A program made the position numbers and the translations under genes. From Chloroflexota bacterium (GTDB lineage: Bacteria > Chloroflexota > Limnocylindria > Limnocylindrales > CSP1-4), in assembly GCA_021785115.1 (NCBI GenBank), contig JAJYGO010000049.1, positions 1 to 12,605 of the forward strand: 12,605 nt of DNA, read 5' to 3'. Shown piece after piece: positions 1 to 7,076 of the stretch. Every line of letters begins with the position of its first letter. Position 1 is the stretch's first letter. The notes below the pieces were generated by a model that worked only from the letters and a program-made list of their open reading frames with translations, was not told the origin of the DNA and searched no databases.

Positions 1-165
1 CGCGACCCCCCACGCCGTCTGACGCATCGACGGTCCGCCCGGCCCATGCAACACCGGGCCGAAACGATGTACCCGAGCCCGTCGCACCCCCGATGATGGT
101 GCCCTGCGCCGGGTGCGGCGGACGGGTCGCCGCGGGCCGGGCAGGCGCACAGGACGAAGATCCCC
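1..165. other. Upstream non-coding stretch with a GC-rich inverted repeat
   Basis: No gene is supported here. A frame open from the left edge ends in TGA at 20-22 and could be the last few codons of an upstream gene, but seven codons cannot be judged. An inverted repeat (CGGCCC at 40-45, GGGCCG at 56-61, 10-base loop) lies 17 bases after that stop. It could be a terminator stem for the upstream gene, but no T-run follows it. I see no convincing -35/-10 pair for the operon that starts at 166. Confidence 0.3.
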
Positions 166-2826
166 GTGAAGAAGGTCAGGTTCACCGTCAACCAGCACCC
201 GGTCGAGGTGCTCGCGCACAGCAAGGACACGGTCCTCCTGGACGTGGTGCGCGAGGAGCTCGGGCTGACCGGCGCGAAGCAGTCCTGCGACCGCAAGGGC
301 CAGTGCGGCACCTGCATGGTCCAGGTGAACGGCAAGTCCGTCCTGTCGTGCATCACCAAGGTCGAGGAGCTCGAGGGCGCCGAGGTGACCACGATCGAGG
401 GCCTCGGCACGCCGGATCGCCCCGGCCTGATCCAGCAGGCCTTCGTCCTGGCCGGCGCGGTCCAGTGCGGCTTCTGCATCCCGGGCATGATCGTCACCGC
501 CGACGAGCTGCTGCGGGCCAACCCGGACCCGACCCGGGACGAGGTGAAGCGCGCCCTCCGCCGCAACCTGTGCCGCTGCACCGGCTACGTGAAGATCGTC
601 GACGGCGTCCAGCTGGCCGGGAAGTTCCTCCGCGGCGAGGCCGTGCCCTCCGACTACGCGCCCGCCCCCGACGCGCCGCTGATCGGCACCTCGTTCCCGC
701 GCCCGTCGGCGTATCTCAAGGCGACCGGCACCGCCACGTTCGGCGCCGACATCCGGATGCCCGGCGCGCTGGAGCTCGCCGTCGTGCGGGCCCCGGTCGC
801 GCACGCGCTGATCAAGGGCGTGGACGCCTCCGCCGCCGAGGCCATGCCCGGCGTCGCGGGGGTCATGACCGCCAGGGACATCAGGGGCACCAACCGGCTC
901 AAGTACCAGGTGGCCGACCGCCCGATCCTGTGCGACACCAAGGTCCGCCTGCTCGGCGACGCGATCGCCATCGTGGCCGCCGACACCCAGGAGCACGCGC
1001 TGGCGGCGGTCGAGGCCGTCAAGGTGGACTACGAGCTCCTCCCCCTGCTCGACACGCCCGCCAAGGCCATGGCCGACGGCGCCCCGCAGATCCACGACGA
1101 GCTGCCCAACCTGTGCTACGAGCAGCCGATCAAGAAGGGCGACGCCGAGGCTGCGTTCGCGAGCTCGGCCTGCGAGGTGACCGCGCACTTCAAGACGCAG
1201 ATGGTCCACCAGGCGCCCATGGAGCCAGAGGTCAGCCTGGCCTGGGTGGAGGGCGAGGGCGAGGACGCCGAGCTGGTCGTGGTGGGGCGGAGCATCAACA
1301 TCCACCTCCACATGCAGACGCTCCAGGAGGCGCTCGGCTGGGAGAACATCCGGTACGAGGAGCCGTTCTCGGGCGGCCAGTTCGGGATCAAGGTCGAGGT
1401 CATCACCGAGGGCATCGCCGGCGCGGCCGCGCTCCACTTCAACCGGCCCGTGCGCTACATCCCCAGCCTCGCCGAGTCGATGCTGATCACCTCCAAGCGC
1501 CACCCGTTCGAGGTCGACACCCGCCTCGCGTGCGACGCGGACGGCAGGCTGACCGCGATGGCCATGGACATCACCGTGGACAACGGGGCCTACATGAGCC
1601 TCGGGCGCGTCATCGTCAACCGGGCGCTGCACATGCTGACGAGCGCCTACAACGTGCCCAACCTGGCGGTGACGTCGCGCCTGGTCTACACGAACAACCC
1701 GTGGGGCTCCGCCGCGCGGGGCGCCGGGCCGCCCCAGACGCACTACGCGCTGGAGTGCGCGGTTGACCTGCTGGCCGAGAAGATGGGCATGGACAAGCTC
1801 GAGTTCCGCAAGCGGAACTCCCTCCAGCCCGGCCAGTCGAAGGCCACCGGGCACGTGGTCACCGAGTGGCCGTTCCCCGGCCTGTGCGACGCGATCGAGG
1901 CCCCCTACGAGCGGGCGCTCGCCTCGGCGAGGGCCGCCAACAACGGCGGTCCGGTCTACCGCGGCGTCGGACTCGGCGCGGCGGCGTTCGGCATCGCCAT
2001 GCCCGGCGACAAGTCGATCGGCTTCGTCGAGCTCGATCCCGACGACGGCGTCACGGTGTACATGGCCGCCGGCGACCCGGGCGAGGGCAACGACTCGATG
2101 ATCAGCCAGCTGGTGGCGTCGGTGCTCGAGCTGCCGCTGGCCAAGGTCCGCCTGCACACCCGCAGCACCGGCGACACGGCGGCGTCCGGGCCGGTCTCGG
2201 GCTCGCGGGCCACGTACATGCTCGGCGGGGCCGCGGTGGACGCCGCCCAGCACCTGCGGTCGGCCATGGACGAGCTCGGCTCGCGCCGCTACGCGGACTT
2301 CCAGGCGGCCGGCGTGCCCGCGCGCTACCAGGGCAAGCGGACCACGATCGAGACCGCGCCGCTGGACCCGCAGACCGGCCTCGGCCCGTCGTTCGAGGTG
2401 CAGGTGTTCTCGATCCAGATGGCCGAGGTGGAGGTCAACGCCGAGACCGGCGAGGTCAAGGTGCTCAAGCTGACCTCGGCGGCGGACCCGGGCCGGATCA
2501 TCCATCCGGGCAACGTGGAGGGCCAGCTCCACGGCGGCATGGACATGGGCGCCGGCTTCGCGCTGCGGGAGGAGTACGTCCACGGGAAGTCGAAGGACTG
2601 GATCAGCTTCAAGTTCCCGAACATCCGCTACGCGATGGACATGGACACCATCCTCCTCGAGACGCCGCGCGAGCTCGGCACGCTGGGCTCGGTGGGCATC
2701 GGTGAGATGGCCATGGTCGCCACGGCGCCGGCCATCGTGAACGCGATCCGCGACGCCACTGGCGCGATGGTGTACGAGCTCCCGGCCACGCCCGAGCGCG
2801 TCAAGGCGGCGCTGGCCGCCCGGTAG
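166..2826 (+). CDS. Fused 2Fe-2S / molybdopterin-binding hydroxylase of the xanthine dehydrogenase family
   Basis: An 886-residue molybdenum hydroxylase that would oxidise a purine, other N-heterocycle or aldehyde in the cytoplasm. The N-terminal ferredoxin-like domain (about 1-75) has C41, C47, C50 and C62. The second 2Fe-2S domain (about 76-155) has C101/C104 (CGFC) and C136/C138 (CRC). The molybdenum domains follow from about 175: GGQFG at 403-407, the RGAG loop at 518-521, an SGSR motif, NVEGQLHGG near the C-terminus, and GIGE with the probable catalytic base E847. No FAD domain is present, so the layout resembles Desulfovibrio aldehyde oxidoreductase (Mop) and the fused selenium-dependent xanthine dehydrogenases. 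It opens a three-gene operon with a sulfur carrier and an EF2568-type desulfurase, which favours the selenium-dependent group; substrate is unknown. No in-frame TGA occurs, so any selenium would be a cofactor ligand rather than selenocysteine. GTG 166 is chosen because the conserved fold begins there; its Shine-Dalgarno (AGGA at 151-154) is weak. Confidence 0.93.
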   Translation: MKKVRFTVNQHPVEVLAHSKDTVLLDVVREELGLTGAKQSCDRKGQCGTCMVQVNGKSVLSCITKVEELEGAEVTTIEGLGTPDRPGLIQQAFVLAGAVQCGFCIPGMIVTADELLRANPDPTRDEVKRALRRNLCRCTGYVKIVDGVQLAGKFLRGEAVPSDYAPAPDAPLIGTSFPRPSAYLKATGTATFGADIRMPGALELAVVRAPVAHALIKGVDASAAEAMPGVAGVMTARDIRGTNRLKYQVADRPILCDTKVRLLGDAIAIVAADTQEHALAAVEAVKVDYELLPLLDTPAKAMADGAPQIHDELPNLCYEQPIKKGDAEAAFASSACEVTAHFKTQMVHQAPMEPEVSLAWVEGEGEDAELVVVGRSINIHLHMQTLQEALGWENIRYEEPFSGGQFGIKVEVITEGIAGAAALHFNRPVRYIPSLAESMLITSKRHPFEVDTRLACDADGRLTAMAMDITVDNGAYMSLGRVIVNRALHMLTSAYNVPNLAVTSRLVYTNNPWGSAARGAGPPQTHYALECAVDLLAEKMGMDKLEFRKRNSLQPGQSKATGHVVTEWPFPGLCDAIEAPYERALASARAANNGGPVYRGVGLGAAAFGIAMPGDKSIGFVELDPDDGVTVYMAAGDPGEGNDSMISQLVASVLELPLAKVRLHTRSTGDTAASGPVSGSRATYMLGGAAVDAAQHLRSAMDELGSRRYADFQAAGVPARYQGKRTTIETAPLDPQTGLGPSFEVQVFSIQMAEVEVNAETGEVKVLKLTSAADPGRIIHPGNVEGQLHGGMDMGAGFALREEYVHGKSKDWISFKFPNIRYAMDMDTILLETPRELGTLGSVGIGEMAMVATAPAIVNAIRDATGAMVYELPATPERVKAALAAR

Positions 2827-2854
2827 CGCAGGCCGGACGCACCGGACCGGATCG

Positions 2855-3199
2855 ATGTCCGAGCAGGCGGCCCGCTCCCGCGTCGCGCGCGTGGTGGCGG
2901 GCCGCTCGATCTACTTCGACGACGAGGGGTTCTTCTGGGATCCCGACGACTGGTCCGAGGACGCGGCACTCGAGCTGGCGCGAGAGCGGGGCATGGGCGG
3001 CCTCGACGAGGTCCAGTGGCGCGTGATCCGGTTCATGCGGGGCTGGTACGCGCACAATGGCCGGGCGCCGATGAACAAGGACCTCAAGGCCGGCACGGGC
3101 CTGTCGCTGCTCGAGCTGGAGCGGCTGTTCCCCGACGGCATCAGGCTGGGCGCCCGGGTGCTCGCGGGCCTGCCCAACCCCAAGACGTGCCTCGACTGA
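2855..3199 (+). CDS. DsrC/TusE-like sulfur carrier with one C-terminal cysteine
   Basis: A 114-residue protein of the DsrC/TusE/DsvC family, small cytoplasmic proteins that carry persulfide sulfur on a C-terminal cysteine arm. Seen in the sequence: the family opening (GRSIYFDDEGFFWDPDDWSE), the central helix around VQWRVIRFMRGWY, an LERLFPDG motif, and the flexible C-terminal arm AGLPNPKTC. C112 is the only cysteine. The position 11 residues upstream, which holds the second redox cysteine in true DsrC, is arginine, so this is TusE-like rather than a sulfite-reductase partner. Two further differences are visible: the cysteine is third from the end rather than penultimate, and the loop before LERLFPDG is several residues shorter than in E. 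coli TusE. It starts at ATG 28 bases after the hydroxylase, without a clear ribosome site, and its stop lies one base before the desulfurase start. That position suggests it relays sulfur (or selenium) between them. No tRNA-thiolation or dsr genes are nearby. Confidence 0.87.
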   Translation: MSEQAARSRVARVVAGRSIYFDDEGFFWDPDDWSEDAALELARERGMGGLDEVQWRVIRFMRGWYAHNGRAPMNKDLKAGTGLSLLELERLFPDGIRLGARVLAGLPNPKTCLD

Positions 3200-3200
3200 C

Positions 3201-4346
3201 GTGATCTACCTCGACAACGCCGCCACCACGTTCCCGAAGGCGCCCGGCACCCTCGAGCGGGCCGTCGAGCGGTACCGCGAGCTGGGCGTGTCGCCCGGGC
3301 GCGGCAACCACGACCTCGCGATGCGGGCCAGCGACGCGGTGGAGGAGGTCCGGGCCAGGGTCTCCGCGTTCCTGGGCGCCCCCGACCCGGAGCGCGTCGC
3401 CTTCGGCTCGAACGCCACCGACGCCCTCAACACCGCGATCCTGGGCCTCGTACGGCCGGGCGACCACGTGGTGGCCACGCGTCTCGACCACAACTCGGTC
3501 CTGCGGCCGCTGCACCACCTGGCCGAGACGGGCGCGATCGAGTGGGACGCCGCGCCGTTCGACGAGCGGGGGATCGTGACCGCGGACGCGGTGGAGGCGC
3601 TGCTCCGGCCAGCCACCCGCCTGGTGGTCATGACGCACGCCTCCAACGTGATCGGGACCGTGCAGCCGGTGGCCGAGGTCGCCCGGCGCTGCGCCGCACG
3701 GGGGATCCCCCTGCTCGTGGACGCAGCCCAGTCGGCCGGCCAGGTCCCGATCGACATGGCGGCGATGGGGATCAGCGCCCTCGCCTTCACGGGCCACAAG
3801 TCGCTGTACGGGCCGTCGGGGATCGGCGGGCTCGTGGTGATGCCGTCGCTCGAGGTCGAGACGTCCCGCTTCGGCGGCACCGGCATGGACTCGGCCAGCC
3901 TCACCCACTCCCAGGGCTACCCGCTCCGGCTCGAGGCGGGGACGCTCAACCTGCTGGGCGTGCTCGGCCTCGGCGAGGGGCTGGGGTTCGTCGAGGGCGA
4001 GGGCGTCGAGGCCATCCACGCCCGCGAGGCGTCGCTGCTCACCCGCCTCCGCGACGGCCTCGCGGAGATCGACGGCGTGACGCTCTACCGTGCCGAGGGC
4101 GACCTCTCCGACCGGGTCGCCGTCCTTGCCTGCAACGTGGCCGGCGTCCACCCCCAGGACGTCGGGGCGATCCTCGACGGCGACTTCGACGTCGCGGTCC
4201 GGGTCGGGGTCCACTGCGCGCCGCTGGTCCACCGCGACCTGGGCACGATCGACCGCGGCGCCGTCCGGTTCTCGCTGGGCGCCTTCACCACCGCGGCCGA
4301 CGTGGACGCGGCCGTCGCGGCGATGCGGACGATCGCCGCCGGCTGA
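3201..4346 (+). CDS. Class V aminotransferase, cysteine desulfurase family (EF2568-like)
   Basis: A 381-residue PLP enzyme of the NifS/SufS fold that would remove sulfur from cysteine (or selenium from selenocysteine) as an enzyme-bound persulfide. It begins with the family signature YLDNAATTFPK. Motifs seen: GSNATDALN (cofactor phosphate region), HNS, THASNVIGT, the VDAAQSAGQ aspartate that contacts the PLP ring, and FTGHKS with Schiff-base lysine K200. The C-terminal VGVHCAPLVH carries C339, the probable persulfide cysteine, followed by GAVRFSLGAFTT. This layout matches the EF2568-type family (TIGR01977) known to accompany selenium-dependent molybdenum hydroxylases. GTG 3201 is one base after the carrier gene's stop, so translation is probably coupled; no separate ribosome site is seen. 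The likely job is to supply the terminal sulfur or selenium of the molybdenum centre of the first gene, through the carrier between them. A general role in Fe-S or thio-cofactor synthesis is the alternative. Confidence 0.93.
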   Translation: MIYLDNAATTFPKAPGTLERAVERYRELGVSPGRGNHDLAMRASDAVEEVRARVSAFLGAPDPERVAFGSNATDALNTAILGLVRPGDHVVATRLDHNSVLRPLHHLAETGAIEWDAAPFDERGIVTADAVEALLRPATRLVVMTHASNVIGTVQPVAEVARRCAARGIPLLVDAAQSAGQVPIDMAAMGISALAFTGHKSLYGPSGIGGLVVMPSLEVETSRFGGTGMDSASLTHSQGYPLRLEAGTLNLLGVLGLGEGLGFVEGEGVEAIHAREASLLTRLRDGLAEIDGVTLYRAEGDLSDRVAVLACNVAGVHPQDVGAILDGDFDVAVRVGVHCAPLVHRDLGTIDRGAVRFSLGAFTTAADVDAAVAAMRTIAAG

Positions 4347-4386
4347 GCCTCGCGCTGACCGGCGCGGCCCGCCCCGGTTCCTGCCA

Positions 4387-4407
4387 AGTAGTCGAAGTAC
4401 GACTGCT
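4387..4407 (+). terminator. Stem-loop downstream of the desulfurase operon
   Basis: AGTAGTCG (4387-4394) pairs with CGACTGCT (4400-4407) around a five-base AAGTA loop, giving eight pairs with one G-U. It lies 40 bases after the desulfurase stop, in a locally AT-richer patch. Position suggests an operon-end terminator or RNA-processing stem. No T-run follows, so a classical intrinsic terminator is not shown. Confidence 0.35.
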
Positions 4408-4563
4408 CGGCGGAGCGTGGTGCGTGGTTTCGATGTCGGTCCCGCACGCAGACCGGAACAGCGCCGAGGGTGTGCTGCCACCCAGTCACCGGCGGCGGGT
4501 TCTGTCAGGCGCCTGGTGACGAGCAGACGTCCCTTGACTAGGTGTCCGAGCGGGCGCCGCGGG

Positions 4564-4643
4564 CGTGGCTGACCGAGCCGGCGCCGCCGTCGTGGCTGAC
4601 CGAGCCGGCGCTGCCGCGGGCGGGACTGACCGAGTCGCCGGCG
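4564..4643. repeat. 27-base tandem repeat, about three copies
   Basis: Copies begin at 4564, 4591 and 4621. The first two share a near-identical core (CGTGGCTGACCGAGCCGGCG) and are 27 bases apart. The third is 30 bases on and diverged (CGGGACTGACCGAGTCGCCG). A repeat length divisible by three would encode a nine-residue repeat (WLTEPAPPS, WLTEPALPR, GLTESPA) in one frame, but the surrounding frame does not look like a gene, so I treat it as intergenic DNA. Confidence 0.7.
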
Positions 4644-4701
4644 CAACGGGAGTGCCGCGCATCCGAGGCGCCTGCCCGCCACGAGGGCAGCCGAATGCAG
4701 G

Positions 4702-4820
4702 TGCCCGCTGGGCGGTCAGCCTGGCGCACGAGAGCACCCGCACCGGCCGATCTCGACGGGTTCGCGCATCGGCCCGCCCGCGGGGAGGTCATCTGCGCTG
4801 GTGTGCCCGCCCAGCGGGCA
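4702..4820. repeat. Inverted pair of 14-base arms
   Basis: TGCCCGCTGGGCGG at 4702-4715 has its exact reverse complement CCGCCCAGCGGGCA at 4807-4820, with 91 bases between. The right arm is part of a tighter hairpin of its own (TGCCCGC 4804-4810 with GCGGGCA 4814-4820, three-base loop). A 14-base exact match is uncommon even at this GC content. The role is unknown. Confidence 0.6.
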
Positions 4821-4865
4821 GGGGGCGCGGCAGGGGGCGCGGCAGGGGCGCGGCAGGGGGCGCGG
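4819..4865. repeat. 12-base tandem repeat, four copies
   Basis: The unit CAGGGGGCGCGG occurs at 4819-4830, 4831-4842, 4843-4853 (one G missing) and 4854-4865, then decays into G/C-rich sequence with more CGG and GGGGG up to about 4890. G-runs of four or five on one strand could form a G-quadruplex. The block ends about 125 bases before the aldo/keto reductase start. It may be a slippage-prone spacer or a regulatory structure. Confidence 0.75.
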
Positions 4866-5004
4866 CGGCGGCGCGGCGGGGGGGCGGCAGGAGTGCGACC
4901 CAGCGACCCAGCGGGCAACAGCCCACGGCACGGCGACGAAGTGGCGCCTCCGCCGATCGCCCATCCGAGCGACACTGTCACGAGCGCCCGACCCGACGTC
5001 GACC

Positions 5005-5010
5005 AGGAGG
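5005..5010 (+). promoter_or_regulatory. Strong Shine-Dalgarno fixing the reductase start
   Basis: AGGAGG ends six bases before ATG 5017. It is the best ribosome site in the window and sets the start of the aldo/keto reductase, although the frame stays open further upstream. Confidence 0.85.
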
Positions 5011-5016
5011 CTCGCC

Positions 5017-6060
<1,044 letters not shown>

Positions 6061-6082
6061 ACCGCGACCAGCGGCCCTTGGA

Positions 6083-6103
6083 CTCGGACACGCGCCGTCC
6101 GAG
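6083..6103 (+). other. Perfect hairpin between reductase and membrane-protein gene
   Basis: CTCGGAC (6083-6089) and GTCCGAG (6097-6103) pair perfectly around a seven-base loop, 22 bases after the reductase stop and 15 before the next ATG. It may terminate the reductase transcript (no T-run) or act as an operator or leader stem for the next gene. Confidence 0.4.
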
Positions 6104-6118
6104 AATGCGCAGGCTGCC

Positions 6119-7039
6119 ATGTCGCGTACCGTCGCCACCCCGCTGCTCCTCCTCGCCGCCCTCGTCTGGCTGCTCGTCGGGCTGCTCGTCGCTGCCGTCC
6201 TTGCGAGCGTGCTCCACGCCGGCCTATCCGCCGACGACCCGCGCCGGGACGCCCTGACCGTGGCCGCCGTCCTGCTCGGCCTCGGGGTCGCCCTGGTCGG
6301 CTTCACGGTGACGCGCTGGCTGGCGACGCGACGTGCTGCCGACAGCCGGCCGCCCGGCTCCGTGGCCGTCAACACGCTCCGCGGCGACGCGGTCCAGCGG
6401 CCGCGGGCCGCCTTCGGGCGGATGGCGTCGCCAGTGCCCCCGGTCTCGACCAAGCGCCAGGGCGGGCCGGGTGCCATGCGCACGTGGAAGCCCGGCGCCC
6501 CCCCGCCGCCCGCACCGACACCGCCCTGGAACATGAGCGCCGGCTCGCGCGCCGAGTCGAGGACAGGGGCATGGGCACGTCCGCCGGACGGCCGGACCGC
6601 GGCCCTGCGGACGAAGGGGACCATCCCTGGGGCACAGACGGTCGCCACCGCCCGCTCGGCGCGGACAGCAGCTGCCGTCCCCACGCGACGGGGCGCACCC
6701 GTCGCGGCCGCGGCCCTGAGCCTCATCGCGGGCCTCGTCCCCGCGTACGCCCAGGTGTCGGGCGGAACGATCGACCTGGCCGTCTGGGCGGTGTCCGCCG
6801 GGCTGCTGGTCGTCGCCGGCATCCTGGCCGCCGCCACGCCCTGGAGGCGCGGCTTCGGGCCTGGCGTGCTGGGCCTCTTGGCCGCGGTCCCGATCCTGGC
6901 CGCCGGGCTCGACGCCTCGGCGACGCGGGGGTTCGACCCGGTCGCGGCCCTCGGGGTCGGGCTCCTGGCAGCGCTGGGCGCCGGCGTGCTGCTCCGCTTC
7001 GGCGCGATGCTCGGCGGCGGCACGCGGCGATCCCCTTGA
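6119..7039 (+). CDS. Integral membrane protein of unknown function with a Pro/Arg-rich linker
   Basis: A 306-residue protein from ATG 6119, not recognised. Two hydrophobic segments occupy about residues 8-33 and 46-65. A hydrophilic stretch (about 70-195) follows, rich in Pro, Arg, Ala and Gly and including a GAPPPPAPTPPW run. Four more hydrophobic segments (about 198-218, 220-242, 245-265 and 270-297) complete it. The expected topology is two plus four membrane helices joined by a flexible, probably cytoplasmic, linker. Third-position G/C bias holds through most of the frame but is looser in the linker (codons such as GCA, ACA, CGA, CCA), and other frames are open there. The two halves could therefore be two genes fused by frame drift, or a low-complexity insertion. 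The ribosome site (GCAGG) is weak. A second membrane protein follows 37 bases downstream, probably co-transcribed. Confidence 0.55.
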   Translation: MSRTVATPLLLLAALVWLLVGLLVAAVLASVLHAGLSADDPRRDALTVAAVLLGLGVALVGFTVTRWLATRRAADSRPPGSVAVNTLRGDAVQRPRAAFGRMASPVPPVSTKRQGGPGAMRTWKPGAPPPPAPTPPWNMSAGSRAESRTGAWARPPDGRTAALRTKGTIPGAQTVATARSARTAAAVPTRRGAPVAAAALSLIAGLVPAYAQVSGGTIDLAVWAVSAGLLVVAGILAAATPWRRGFGPGVLGLLAAVPILAAGLDASATRGFDPVAALGVGLLAALGAGVLLRFGAMLGGGTRRSP

Positions 7040-7041
7040 GG

Positions 7042-7067
7042 CGGACCTGCCTGGGGGGCGAGGTCCG
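7042..7067 (+). other. Hairpin in front of the second membrane-protein gene
   Basis: CGGACCT (7042-7048) and AGGTCCG (7061-7067) form a perfect seven-base stem with a 12-base loop. The right arm ends nine bases before GTG 7077 and contains the only purine-rich AGG that could serve as a ribosome site, so folding could limit initiation. This is inference from position. Confidence 0.4.
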
Positions 7068-7076
7068 GGGGCGGCG

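Larger units (their letters stand above)
4347..5016. other. Gene-free stretch with repeats and inverted repeats
   Basis: 670 bases with no believable gene. Open frames crossing it give only Pro/Ala/Arg/Gly-rich translations and look like by-products of high GC. It holds a stem-loop at 4387-4407, small dyads around 4468-4520 (for example GTCACC 4485-4490 with GGTGAC 4515-4520, and the palindrome CAGGCGCCTG at 4506-4515), a 27-base tandem repeat from 4564, a 14-base inverted repeat pair, a 12-base tandem repeat from 4819, and the ribosome site of the next gene. No tRNA or CRISPR array was found. Confidence 0.7.

Noticed and set aside
93..1766. Long + strand open frame overlapping the hydroxylase, starting ATG ATG
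   Set aside because: The translation is Arg/Gly/Pro/Ala-rich without domains, and the other frame encodes clear Fe-S and molybdenum domains.
166..2826. Selenocysteine in the hydroxylase
   Set aside because: No in-frame TGA and no SECIS-like hairpin at a relevant place; selenium dependence, if any, would be through the cofactor.
4534..4539. TTGACT as a -35 promoter element
   Set aside because: The position 17 bases downstream is GC-only, with nothing like a -10 element.
3141..4682. Long - strand open frame opposite the desulfurase
   Set aside because: It is an antisense by-product of high-GC codon use, with Arg/Gly/Pro/His-rich translation and no motifs.
4564..4890. CRISPR array
   Set aside because: The repeats are directly tandem without unique spacers, and no cas genes are present.
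4542..5016. Possible protein with WLTEPAPPS repeats
   Set aside because: The repeat frame runs into G/C-rich repeats and then out of frame across the reductase. There is no ribosome site or sensible composition beyond the repeat.
4347..5016. tRNA or other structured RNA gene
   Set aside because: No T-loop (GTTCRA) with matching acceptor and anticodon stems was found; the dyads are short and unrelated to tRNA shape.
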